In this document: piece by piece, positions 7,481 through 15,487 of the stretch
Layout of the letters: the number at the start of each line of letters is the position of its first letter
How positions within the stretch are numbered: position 1 is the first letter of the stretch
Source of the DNA: Croceivirga sp.
GTDB taxonomy: Bacteria > Bacteroidota > Bacteroidia > Flavobacteriales > Flavobacteriaceae
NCBI GenBank assembly: GCA_028284285.1
Contig: JANQSA010000047.1
Coordinates: 62,001-126,000, forward strand
Length of the DNA: 64,000 nt
Direction: 5' to 3'
Notes under the pieces: model-generated
What the model saw: the letters and a program-made list of their open reading frames with translations, nothing else
Databases searched by the model: none
Told to the model about the DNA's origin: nothing
Program-made: the position numbers and the translations under genes

Positions 7481-8329
7481 ATGGTCAATTATAGGGGGGA
7501 ACTGATTCCCGGCGATTCTAACTTTTTTAATCATACCAACCGGGGATTTCGGTTTGGAGATGCCCTTTTTGAAGAGATTAGGGTCATCCATGGCCTACCT
7601 GTTTTCTGGGAAGCGCACTATTTCAGGCTCATGGCCGCTATGCGTATTCTAAGGATGGAGATACCTATGGAATTCACCATGGAGTTTTTACAAGAGCAGT
7701 TGCTGAAAACGGTAGCAGCAAATGGCATGGACAAAAAACCGGCACTGTTAAGGATAACGGTGTTCCGGGAAGGCGGTACAGAGGTTAACAGCGTCTCAGC
7801 ACAAGTGTCTTACGTTATAGACGCCGTTGAACTACCCGGCCCATTTTATACAATGGGCTCAGCACCCTATGAGGTAGAACTTTTTAAAGACCATACCATA
7901 AATGCCGACATGCTTTCCAATCTGAGCACTTGCCATACCCTTTTACCCACCCTGGCCAGTATTTACGCCGTGGAAAATGGATATTCGGATTGTTTGCTGA
8001 TTAATGTCAATAAACAGGTGGTAGGTACAATTTACGGCAATCTTTTCCTGGTAAAGGATAATATGATAAAAACTCCGCCTTTACAAGACGGATGTACCAA
8101 TAGTGTCCTTAGAAAAAGACTTATTGAAATTGTAGAGGCCATGGCATCTATGGAATTGATGGAGGAATCTATCTCGCCTTTTGAATTGCAAAAAGCAGAC
8201 GAACTCTTTATGGTGAACATCAGACAGGGAATAGTGCCTATAACTCGGTACAGGAAAAAGGAATATCAGCAAAAAACGGCAGTAGCGGTATTGGGAAAAT
8301 TGAATGTGAGTGCCAGGTTGCTTAATTGA
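7481..8329 (+). CDS. Class IV aminotransferase-like protein, catalytic residues missing
   Basis: A 282-residue protein with the fold-type IV PLP enzyme layout (branched-chain aminotransferase / aminodeoxychorismate lyase family): NRGFRFGDALFEEIRV near 22-37 and FELQKADELFMVN near the C-terminus. The family's PLP-binding lysine should sit in a KT-x-x-x-x motif; here the equivalent stretch is SNLSTCHTLL, with Ser in place of Lys. The conserved Glu of the EG-x-x-x-N-(L/I)-F motif is Gly here (VGTIYGNLF). The frame is intact and full length, so it may be a pseudoenzyme or have another role. Its stop overlaps the convergent yqgE stop by 8 bases. Confidence 0.8.
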   Translation: MVNYRGELIPGDSNFFNHTNRGFRFGDALFEEIRVIHGLPVFWEAHYFRLMAAMRILRMEIPMEFTMEFLQEQLLKTVAANGMDKKPALLRITVFREGGTEVNSVSAQVSYVIDAVELPGPFYTMGSAPYEVELFKDHTINADMLSNLSTCHTLLPTLASIYAVENGYSDCLLINVNKQVVGTIYGNLFLVKDNMIKTPPLQDGCTNSVLRKRLIEIVEAMASMELMEESISPFELQKADELFMVNIRQGIVPITRYRKKEYQQKTAVAVLGKLNVSARLLN

Positions 8330-8882
8330 GAATGGGATTTTCCGGTGCGTTGGACCAGATGAGATAATCGCCCCCCAATTCAATCATTTTTTCTTTCCAG
8401 AAAGCAGAAGAAGACTTTTGTATAATATCACTTTGATATTCGTTGGTGGCTACTACCCAGGACTTTGACATGAGTTCCTGATCCAATTGCAAAGAAGCCC
8501 ATCCGGAATAACCCAAAAAGAAACGGATATCATTTTCCGTAATGGTTAGATCATTGATAAGTTCAATGGTTCGCTCAAAATTACCGCCCCAATAAATACC
8601 ATCGGAAATTTCTACACTACCTTCAATGAGATCAGGTACTTTGTGGATAAAATAAAGATTATCCTGCTCAACAGGCCCACCGTTAAACACCTTGAAGGAG
8701 ACCTTTATTTCAGACACCAGGTCGCAAATATCATATTCCAAAGGTTTGTTCAGGATAAAACCAACGGAGCCTTCTTCATTGTGTTCAGCCAGCAAGACTA
8801 CCGATCTGTTGAAGGAAACATCCCCTGTTAAAGCCGGTTCTGCAATTAATAATTTTCCTTTTTTAGGCTTTGAAACTACCAT
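8322..8882 (-). CDS. YqgE/AlgH family protein
   Basis: A 186-residue protein of the YqgE/AlgH family (usual length about 180-190). The conserved start GKLLIAEPAL, the central FILNKPL, the FNGGPV motif and FLGYSGWASLQLDQEL are all present. Members are cytosolic and widely conserved; a role in transcription or stress regulation has been proposed but the biochemical function is not settled. It is followed in the minus direction by the aminotransferase-like gene, convergently, and preceded by HU. Confidence 0.92.
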   Translation of the reverse strand: MVVSKPKKGKLLIAEPALTGDVSFNRSVVLLAEHNEEGSVGFILNKPLEYDICDLVSEIKVSFKVFNGGPVEQDNLYFIHKVPDLIEGSVEISDGIYWGGNFERTIELINDLTITENDIRFFLGYSGWASLQLDQELMSKSWVVATNEYQSDIIQKSSSAFWKEKMIELGGDYLIWSNAPENPILN

Positions 8883-8943
8883 TCAGCTTGTCAATTGCAA
8901 CTAAATGTAATGTTTTATGGTATAATATCAAAAATCACCTGAA

Positions 8944-8976
8944 ACAAAAAAGCACCTCAACAATGGCGAGGCGCTT
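8944..8976 (-). terminator. Intrinsic terminator after HU gene
   Basis: On the minus strand AAGCGCCTC (8976-8968) pairs with GAGGTGCTT (8958-8950) with one G-T wobble, followed by a run of T. It lies about 22 bases after the HU stop. Confidence 0.8.
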
Positions 8977-8998
8977 CCTTTCAATGAAAACATATTTT

Positions 8999-9271
8999 TT
9001 AGTTTACGGCATCGCTCAACTCAGATCCGGCCTTAAACTTTACAACATTTTTTGCGGCAATCTGGATAGTTTGTCCGGTTTGTGGATTTCTGCCTTCTCT
9101 TGCGTTTCTTTTGGAAACAGACCATGAGCCGAAACCTACTAGAGATACCCTATTACCTTTTTTTAGGGAACCTTCAACATTGCCCAAGAAAGATTCCAAT
9201 GCTTTTTTTGCAGCTGCCTTAGTGATTCCGGCGTCAGCGGCCATTGCATCGATTAATTCTGTTTTGTTCAT
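8999..9271 (-). CDS. HU family DNA-binding protein
   Basis: A 90-residue histone-like protein of exact HU length. It begins MNKTELIDAMA, has the GFGSWSV motif near 47-53 and the DNA-contacting arm RNAREGRNPQTG near 55-66. HU dimers bend and compact DNA and assist replication and recombination. The gene is monocistronic: it has its own promoter upstream (9316-9345) and an intrinsic terminator downstream. Confidence 0.95.
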   Translation of the reverse strand: MNKTELIDAMAADAGITKAAAKKALESFLGNVEGSLKKGNRVSLVGFGSWSVSKRNAREGRNPQTGQTIQIAAKNVVKFKAGSELSDAVN

Positions 9272-9315
9272 AATTGAATTAAATTAATTGTTGTTAAAAA
9301 AACTTTAATGCTGAA

Positions 9316-9345
9316 CAAATTTATACGGAATTGGCGTCGAACCAA
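9316..9345 (-). promoter_or_regulatory. Probable HU promoter
   Basis: On the minus strand TAAATTTG (9323-9316) fits the TAnnTTTG -7 box, with TTG at 9345-9343 about 20 bases upstream. It lies about 45 bases before the HU start codon. Confidence 0.5.
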
Positions 9346-9369
9346 GTAAAATCAAGGGAATTCGGGATT

Positions 9370-9400
9370 TTTGTTGATAACTTGGAGTGTTTGTTGATAA
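9370..9400. repeat. Two direct repeats resembling DnaA boxes
   Basis: TTTGTTGATAA occurs at 9370-9380 and again at 9390-9400, 20 bp apart. On the minus strand each contains TTATCAACA, one base from the E. coli DnaA box TTATCCACA. They lie between the HU promoter and the fmt stop. Binding is untested; a regulator site is equally possible. Confidence 0.4.
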
Positions 9401-9448
9401 AAGCCCCCCAATTTGCATTTTTTACCGCAGCTCAGTAATGGTGCAGCT

Positions 9449-10414
9449 TTAGAAGACATGGGCGTCTTTGTGTAGGGTTAAACCATTGATAACCTCCTCA
9501 ACCGCCATTTTTCGTCTTCCGGGCAATTGGATCTCAAGAAGCTCCAAAAAACCTGCTTTAACTGCAATTTTGAGACGCTTTTTGTCGGAAAACAGCTTAC
9601 CGGTTTCATGACGGTGGGAATGCGGTTCTTTTTTAACCTTGTAGATTTTAAGGATCACCTCTTCATTGCCATTTTTGAGTTGGGTCCAGGCAGTGGGATA
9701 GGGGCTTAGGCCTCTGATATGATCATATATTTTTTCCATGGGCTGGTTCCAATCTATCCTACATGTTTCACGATGGATTTTAGGCGCCATTTTTAAGCCG
9801 GTAGCTTGCGGTTGTTTTTGTGTTTTTACGGCTCCCGAGGCAATGGCTTGTACCGTTTGGAGAATGAGTTTGGCACCGAGTTCCATCAATCGGTCATGCA
9901 GTTCTCCGGCAGTTGCCGTTGGTGCAATAGGCGTTTTCTCCTGAAGTATAATTTCTCCGGTATCTATTTTTTCATCAATAAAAAAAGTAGTCACTCCGGT
10001 CTCTGCTTCACCATTTACGATAGCCCAATTGATAGGTGCCGCACCACGATATTGTGGGAGCAGGGAGGCATGTAGGTTAAACGTACCATATTCCGGCATT
10101 TCCCAAACCAACCGTGGCAACATCCGAAACGCCACTACAATTTGCAGGTTCGCATTTAGGGATTTTAGTTGTTTAAGAAAAGATTCCTCTTTGAGGTTGG
10201 CAGGCTGCAATACCGGCAACCCCATTTTTTCCGCATATTTTTTTACAGCAGACCCCGTTAGTTTCCTTCCCCTTCCTGCAGGTTTGTCCGGCGCTGTGAT
10301 CACCCCAACTACTGCATATCCTTCGTCCAGCAGTTTTTCCAGTCCGCGAATTGCGAATTCCGGAGTTCCCATATACACAATTCTAAGTTCTTTTTTGTTA
10401 TTCGCCAATACCAT
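9449..10414 (-). CDS. fmt: Methionyl-tRNA formyltransferase
   Basis: A 321-residue enzyme that formylates initiator Met-tRNA using 10-formyltetrahydrofolate. The N-terminal domain has MGTPEFAIRGLEKLL, the hydrolase/formyltransferase signature NLHASLLPQYRGAAPINWAI in parts (Asn-x-His, and the SLLP...GAAP loop), and D in the GVTTFFIDEKIDTGEI region. The C-terminal OB-like domain (about 205-315) contains GLSPYPTAW. ATG 10414 overlaps the recQ 3' end by 17 bases, suggesting translational coupling. Confidence 0.96.
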   Translation of the reverse strand: MVLANNKKELRIVYMGTPEFAIRGLEKLLDEGYAVVGVITAPDKPAGRGRKLTGSAVKKYAEKMGLPVLQPANLKEESFLKQLKSLNANLQIVVAFRMLPRLVWEMPEYGTFNLHASLLPQYRGAAPINWAIVNGEAETGVTTFFIDEKIDTGEIILQEKTPIAPTATAGELHDRLMELGAKLILQTVQAIASGAVKTQKQPQATGLKMAPKIHRETCRIDWNQPMEKIYDHIRGLSPYPTAWTQLKNGNEEVILKIYKVKKEPHSHRHETGKLFSDKKRLKIAVKAGFLELLEIQLPGRRKMAVEEVINGLTLHKDAHVF

Positions 10415-12296
10415 ATTTATTTTGTTCTCGTACGATTACTTTTCCATCTTCCAATAATACCCGGATGGCCTTTATCAAATCTTCCTCTTCCATGTTCAGG
10501 ATCTCCGTAATATCCCTTGAAGATTTATCCCCGGTGGCCAGGACCTCTAAAATTTGATCTTCCAGGCTACCTGAGGGAATGGCCTTGGTGTTTTGAGCAA
10601 TGCAAATATCGCATCGGCCACATGCTTTTGTACCCTTTTCCCCAAAATAACGCAACAAATACACCATCCGGCATAGTGTAGTATTATGGATATACCCCAA
10701 AAGCTGTTCCAGCTTGTCTTTTTTGGTGCGGTTGAGGAGTTCTACATGGGAAGCGATGGCGTTAATGGTAGCATGGTCTTCCCTCGGTACCAGAAACGTC
10801 AATCCAAGGTCTTCATTGGCTGTTGTAAAAACAGCAAGTCCATCCTGCTGTAATAGTTCCAGGGTCTGTAGCAGATAACTTTCGGATACTTTGGTTTTTT
10901 GGGAAATTCGAGAGAGGTTTATTTTAGTATCAAAATCAAACAGGCCTCCGTAGGTTCTTAGTAAGGCTTGTACTACTTTGACCCTTTTGGGGTGTTTCGC
11001 TAACCATTGGAACAAGGTCTCTTTTTGTACGGAGAGTTGTAGGGTCGCTTTGTATTGGGAGGATTGGGAGAGCGTTATTACACCATTCTGATCCAGTAAA
11101 CGCATACCTGCCCAGGCTTTTAGCATGGGAAGTGTATACGTAGCACAAAATCGATCAAAATTAAACCCAAACACCTCATGGCGGTGTTCTCCATAAGCGA
11201 TCTGAAAATAGTTGCATAGTTTTCGATACAGCAACTTCAAGAAAGCCATATCCGGCAATGTCTCCAGAAATTGGCGTTTTGCGTTTTGAACATCAGTAGG
11301 ATTAGTGAGCATTACGGCATTTGCCGGTTGCCCATCTCTTCCTGCCCTTCCGGCTTCTTGAAAATAGTTTTCAATACTCTCCGGGATTTGATAATGGATG
11401 ACCCACCTGACGTCAGGCTTGTCCACCCCCATACCAAAAGCATTGGTAGCCACCATGATCCGCACCTTATTTTGAAGCCATGCCTGTAGTTTTTCCTTTT
11501 TTTCACTTTGGGAAAGCCCTCCGTGAAAGTGGGTGGCGGTTTTCCCCCTGGCATTGAGAAAATTGCTTAAGCCTACAGTATCCCGGCGTCGTCTGACGTA
11601 TACGATAGCGCTATCATTTGATTTTGCCAATAATCGGTCCAATTGATAGCGCTTATCCTCTTTGAACTTAACCTGGAAAATTAGATTTTTTCTTAAAAAT
11701 GAATCCCGGAATACCTCCGCATCCTTCATATTAAGATTCTCCAGGATGTCCTTCTCTACCCGTGAGGTGGCGGTAGCCGTAAGTGCAATAAGGGGAACCC
11801 CTGTTTTCAATTCCCGCAAAACGGCACATTTTCGGTAGGCGGGTCTGAAATCATGTCCCCATTCCGAAATACAATGGGCTTCGTCTATGGCAATAAGATT
11901 TACATCCATTTGGCGTATGCGCTCCTGCACCAGGGATTGTTCCAACCGTTCTGGGGAAAGGTAGAGGAATTTAATACTACCGTAAATACAGTTGTCCAAA
12001 AGCACATCCAAATCCTTAAAGGATATTCCCGATGACAGGGCTACTGCTTGAATTCCCTTTTCTTTTAAAGTGTTTACCTGATCCTGGATCAATGCCACAA
12101 GGGGCGATACCACAATACATAAGCCCGATTTCGCCAGGGCGGGAATCTGATAACAAGCTGACTTACCTCCACCTGTTGGCATAAGAGCCATCACATCCCT
12201 GTTTTCTAAAATGGAGTGGATGATCTTTTCCTGGGAACCTCTAAAATTGTCGTGCCCCCAATACTCTTTTAAAATGGCCTTTGGCGATTGCTGCAC
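10398..12296 (-). CDS. recQ: ATP-dependent DNA helicase RecQ
   Basis: A 632-residue superfamily 2 helicase that unwinds DNA during recombination and repair. Motifs in order: FRGSQEKII (motif 0), MPTGGGKSACYQ (Walker A), IDEAHCISEWGHDFRPAY (DEAH plus aromatic-rich loop), TATATSRV (motif III), GRAGRDGQP (motif VI), and the zinc-binding cysteines C-x16-CGRC-x2-C near 547-575. The last about 60 residues resemble a winged-helix/HRDC-substitute rather than a clear HRDC domain. It is co-directional with fmt (17-base overlap) and follows the ATPase gene by 4 bases. Confidence 0.95.
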   Translation of the reverse strand: MQQSPKAILKEYWGHDNFRGSQEKIIHSILENRDVMALMPTGGGKSACYQIPALAKSGLCIVVSPLVALIQDQVNTLKEKGIQAVALSSGISFKDLDVLLDNCIYGSIKFLYLSPERLEQSLVQERIRQMDVNLIAIDEAHCISEWGHDFRPAYRKCAVLRELKTGVPLIALTATATSRVEKDILENLNMKDAEVFRDSFLRKNLIFQVKFKEDKRYQLDRLLAKSNDSAIVYVRRRRDTVGLSNFLNARGKTATHFHGGLSQSEKKEKLQAWLQNKVRIMVATNAFGMGVDKPDVRWVIHYQIPESIENYFQEAGRAGRDGQPANAVMLTNPTDVQNAKRQFLETLPDMAFLKLLYRKLCNYFQIAYGEHRHEVFGFNFDRFCATYTLPMLKAWAGMRLLDQNGVITLSQSSQYKATLQLSVQKETLFQWLAKHPKRVKVVQALLRTYGGLFDFDTKINLSRISQKTKVSESYLLQTLELLQQDGLAVFTTANEDLGLTFLVPREDHATINAIASHVELLNRTKKDKLEQLLGYIHNTTLCRMVYLLRYFGEKGTKACGRCDICIAQNTKAIPSGSLEDQILEVLATGDKSSRDITEILNMEEEDLIKAIRVLLEDGKVIVREQNKYGIGE

Positions 12297-12300
12297 AAAT

Positions 12301-12858
12301 CTAATTTATCATATCCAGGAGCAGGGTCGCCCGTTCCTGAACGGTTGTTTTGGGTAAAATGTGGATGGGATACTTAAATCTTTCATAAGTGGCTTTTAAA
12401 TACGTGTGCAATTCTTCAGCTTGCTCAAAACTTTCCATCCGTTCATTGTCGGAAACATAGATCTCCTTCCAGGGCGGCAGTATAAAAATTTGGTCGTACT
12501 TATGCTCCCTACAGGCCTTGACAAATTCACTGGGGTAGGTCTGGCCAAAATAATCCATATAAGCTAAAACATCAGGAATACCTCGATCAAAAAAGCAAAT
12601 GGACACGTTGAGGTTCAGGGAAGCCCGGAAATGTTCCCTACGCCCCTCCAGTAGTTTTTTGTTAAAACGAAACGGGTCATCCACAAAGGTGAGTGGATTT
12701 GTAGTGTGTGTTTTTGTTTCCTCTCCTTGCTTTGCCGCAAAAGTCATATCCCTTATAATTTCCGGAAAACAATGATACCCCTGGTTTTCCAAAGCCTTTA
12801 CTAAAAGGGTTTTTCCGGTGCCCGGGGCACCGGTGATCACTATCTTCTTTATGTTCAA
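12301..12858 (-). CDS. AAA_28-like small ATPase
   Basis: A 185-residue P-loop protein with Walker A GAPGTGKT at residues 9-16 and a likely Walker B/D region FFDRGIPDVLAY near 89-100. It resembles the small NadR-like/AAA_28 ATPases that often stand alone in Bacteroidota. The substrate is unknown; a nucleoside or cofactor kinase activity is possible. It lies immediately upstream of recQ on the same strand with a 4-base gap, so it is probably co-transcribed. Confidence 0.75.
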   Translation of the reverse strand: MNIKKIVITGAPGTGKTLLVKALENQGYHCFPEIIRDMTFAAKQGEETKTHTTNPLTFVDDPFRFNKKLLEGRREHFRASLNLNVSICFFDRGIPDVLAYMDYFGQTYPSEFVKACREHKYDQIFILPPWKEIYVSDNERMESFEQAEELHTYLKATYERFKYPIHILPKTTVQERATLLLDMIN

Positions 12859-12972
12859 TTTGAATTTTTAAACAAATTAAGGAATTGAAGTGATCTAAAC
12901 TTTTCATAATTGGCTAAAAAATTGTTGTTTTGCGGCCGTATTTTGTCTTTTTATCACTCCGTAGCGCTGCTA

Positions 12973-13032
12973 CCTGCCCGTCCGGTACAGGCGGGTGCAG
13001 ATCAAAAAGCCTGCCCGTTCCATTCAGGCGGG
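12973..13032. repeat. Two copies of a 23-bp palindromic element
   Basis: CCTGCCCG, 7 bases, CAGGCGGG occurs at 12973-12995 and 13010-13032 as direct copies with different 7-base loops. Each can fold into an 8-bp hairpin with one mismatch and one wobble. A third copy in the other orientation lies at 43744-43766. The GC content is well above the surroundings. This looks like a short REP-like interspersed repeat. Confidence 0.75.
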
Positions 13033-13146
13033 CCTTCATAAGACCACAAAACCCCTAATTTTCGCTTCAATTCAAAAAGTTTATACCACTTCATTATGGG
13101 AAACCTTAAAATTGCATACTTCCCTTTATATTTGTAAAAAGAATCT

Positions 13147-13434
13147 ATGGAAGAGCAAGATTCAGAAGAGTTTTACGAAAGATTGCGGGAACAGCTATGG
13201 GAGAATACAAATTGGCCTTCTAACTATTTGTACAAATTTATAGTTCCTACAGATAAAGGTAAAATTAATTTCATCAACAAAATCTTTGATAATACCGGTG
13301 CGGTTATTGAGTCCAAAAAATCCAAAAATGGGAATTATACCAGTATTTCCATAACCGTAAACCTTAAAGATCCGGATGAGGTAATTGCAAAATACAAGGA
13401 AGTCTCCGTGGTAGAAGGCGTTATTTCCCTGTAA
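13147..13434 (+). CDS. DUF493 family protein
   Basis: A 95-residue protein of the DUF493 (YbeD-like) family. YLYKFIVPTDKGKI and NGNYTSISITV are the typical first strand and central hairpin of its ACT-like ferredoxin fold. Function is unknown. A TATATTTG -7 box at 13127-13134 lies just upstream. It begins a plus-strand set with the DUF4290 gene and murA, a gene order I recall from other Flavobacteriia. Confidence 0.85.
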   Translation: MEEQDSEEFYERLREQLWENTNWPSNYLYKFIVPTDKGKINFINKIFDNTGAVIESKKSKNGNYTSISITVNLKDPDEVIAKYKEVSVVEGVISL

Positions 13435-13496
13435 GCATTACAACAATTACAATTTTCTTATTTTGCACAAGTTTAAATGTTATTAAAAACTACAGT

Positions 13497-14144
13497 TTGA
13501 ATTTAGTCGATAATCTTGAATACAACACAGAGCGCCCAAAATTGTTCATCCCGGAATACGGGCGTCATTTTCAAAAGATGGTAGATCATGCGGTTTCCAT
13601 TGAAGATAGGGAAGAACGCAATAAGGTGGCTAAAGCGATCATTAGCGTTATGGGCAACCTGCAACCTCATTTACGGGATGTGCCGGATTTTCAGCATAAG
13701 TTATGGGACCAACTATTTATTATGTCCGACTTTAAATTGGATGTAGATTCTCCATTTCCCATTACCTCCAAAGAAGTGCTTCAACAACGACCTGAACCTC
13801 TGGACTACCCTCAGAATCATCCAAAATACCGGTTCTATGGCAACAACATTAAAAGAATGATTGATGTTGCGGTAAATTGGGAAAAGGGCGATATGCGGGA
13901 TGGACTGGAGTATGCCATTGCCAATCATATGAAGAAATGCTATCTCAACTGGAATAAGGATTCTGTTGAAGATAGTGTGATCTTTGATCATTTAAAAGAA
14001 TTGAGTGATGGTGCAATTGATTTGGCCCCTGATGGCGAAAGTCTTACAGACAGTGGCCAATTTTTGAAGCACAAAACCCAAAAGTCCAATCGGAACGGAG
14101 GTAAAAAAGGACAAAGAAGCCACCGTAGCAAAAAAAGGCATTAA
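13497..14144 (+). CDS. DUF4290 family protein
   Basis: A 215-residue protein of the DUF4290 family, which is essentially restricted to Bacteroidota. LEYNTERPKLFIPEYGR near the start and HLRDVPDFQHKLWDQLF in the middle are family hallmarks. The last 30 residues are very basic (KKGQRSHRSKKRH), which suggests nucleic-acid contact. The start is TTG at 13497; no in-frame ATG lies upstream. Function is unknown. murA follows after 16 bases. Confidence 0.85.
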   Translation: MNLVDNLEYNTERPKLFIPEYGRHFQKMVDHAVSIEDREERNKVAKAIISVMGNLQPHLRDVPDFQHKLWDQLFIMSDFKLDVDSPFPITSKEVLQQRPEPLDYPQNHPKYRFYGNNIKRMIDVAVNWEKGDMRDGLEYAIANHMKKCYLNWNKDSVEDSVIFDHLKELSDGAIDLAPDGESLTDSGQFLKHKTQKSNRNGGKKGQRSHRSKKRH

Positions 14145-14160
14145 ATCTTGCTGTAGTTAG

Positions 14161-15468
14161 ATGGGTACATTTAGAATAGAAGGCGGAAAGCCACTACATG
14201 GAGAGATTACCCCTCAAGGAGCAAAGAATGAAGCATTGCAAATTCTTTGTGCCGTACTCCTGACTCCCGAAGAGGTTACCCTACATAACATTCCCGATAT
14301 TGTAGATGTAAACAAGCTCATTTTCCTTTTGGAAGACCTTGGTGTCAAAATCCAGAAGCGCGGAAAAGGTTCCTATACTTTTAAAGCTGATGATGTTAAC
14401 CTTGAGTACTTGCAATCCGAACCATTTAAACGGGACGGAAGAGGACTAAGAGGTTCCATTATGTTGGTGGGCCCTTTGCTGGGGCGATTTGGAAAAGGCT
14501 ATATTCCCAAACCGGGTGGCGATAAGATAGGGAGAAGACGATTGGACACCCATTTTGATGGCTTTATAAAGTTAGGTGCAAAATTCCGCTATAACCGGGA
14601 GGAATACTTTTACGGTGTGGAGGCGAAACAACTTGTCGGCACCTACCTGCTTTTGGATGAAGCTTCGGTAACCGGAACAGCAAACATTGTAATGGCAGCG
14701 GTACTGGCCCAAGGTACCACGACCATTTACAATGCTGCTTGCGAACCCTATTTGCAACAATTGTGCAAAATGTTGGTGCGTATGGGCGCTAAGATCTCCG
14801 GGATTGGCTCCAATCTATTAACCATTGAAGGTGTGGAAAGCCTGGGGGGTACCCAACATACCATGCTTCCGGACATGATAGAAATAGGAAGTTGGATAGG
14901 TCTGGCGGCTATGACCCGTAGCGAATTAACCATAAAAAATGTGAGTTGGGAGCACCTGGGGCAAATCCCCAGGGCTTTTAACAGGTTAGGCATCCAATTT
15001 GAGTTAAAAGGCGATGATATTTATATTCCCAAACACGAAAAAGGGTATGAGATACAGCACTTTATTGATGGTTCAATAATGACCATTGCCGATGCTCCCT
15101 GGCCTGGGCTTACTCCGGACCTTTTAAGTATTCTTTTGGTCGTGGCGACCCAAGCCAAAGGGGAGGTGGTGATCCATCAAAAGATGTTTGAGAGCAGACT
15201 GTTCTTTGTGGACAAGCTATTGGATATGGGCGCAAAAATAATTCTCTGTGACCCCCATCGCGCTACGGTTATCGGACACAATTTTACATCAACCTTAAAG
15301 GCTACCACTATGACCTCACCGGATATCCGTGCCGGGGTTTCCTTGTTGATAGCGGCACTTTCCGCCAAAGGGACATCTACCATACACAATATTGAACAGA
15401 TAGACCGGGGGTATGAGAACATTGATGAACGCCTCCGGGCAGTTGGGGCAAATATCGTCAGGGTTTAA
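14161..15468 (+). CDS. murA: UDP-N-acetylglucosamine 1-carboxyvinyltransferase
   Basis: A 435-residue cytosolic enzyme that transfers enolpyruvate from PEP to UDP-GlcNAc, the first committed step of peptidoglycan synthesis. Family motifs are present: GAKNEALQ at 20-27, the RGLRGSIMLVGPLLGRFG loop near 94-111, and IRAGVSLLIAAL near the C-terminus. The loop residue that is Cys115 in E. coli is Asp here (PGGDKIG, D121). Asp at this site is known to keep activity while preventing covalent attack by fosfomycin. The gene closes the DUF493-DUF4290-murA set. Confidence 0.96.
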   Translation: MGTFRIEGGKPLHGEITPQGAKNEALQILCAVLLTPEEVTLHNIPDIVDVNKLIFLLEDLGVKIQKRGKGSYTFKADDVNLEYLQSEPFKRDGRGLRGSIMLVGPLLGRFGKGYIPKPGGDKIGRRRLDTHFDGFIKLGAKFRYNREEYFYGVEAKQLVGTYLLLDEASVTGTANIVMAAVLAQGTTTIYNAACEPYLQQLCKMLVRMGAKISGIGSNLLTIEGVESLGGTQHTMLPDMIEIGSWIGLAAMTRSELTIKNVSWEHLGQIPRAFNRLGIQFELKGDDIYIPKHEKGYEIQHFIDGSIMTIADAPWPGLTPDLLSILLVVATQAKGEVVIHQKMFESRLFFVDKLLDMGAKIILCDPHRATVIGHNFTSTLKATTMTSPDIRAGVSLLIAALSAKGTSTIHNIEQIDRGYENIDERLRAVGANIVRV

Positions 15469-15487
15469 GGCATAATGACCCCTTTCC

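Noticed and set aside
12995-13243. 82-codon frame on the plus strand before DUF493
   Set aside because: It starts inside the palindromic repeat and overlaps the DUF493 gene in another frame; composition is not protein-like.
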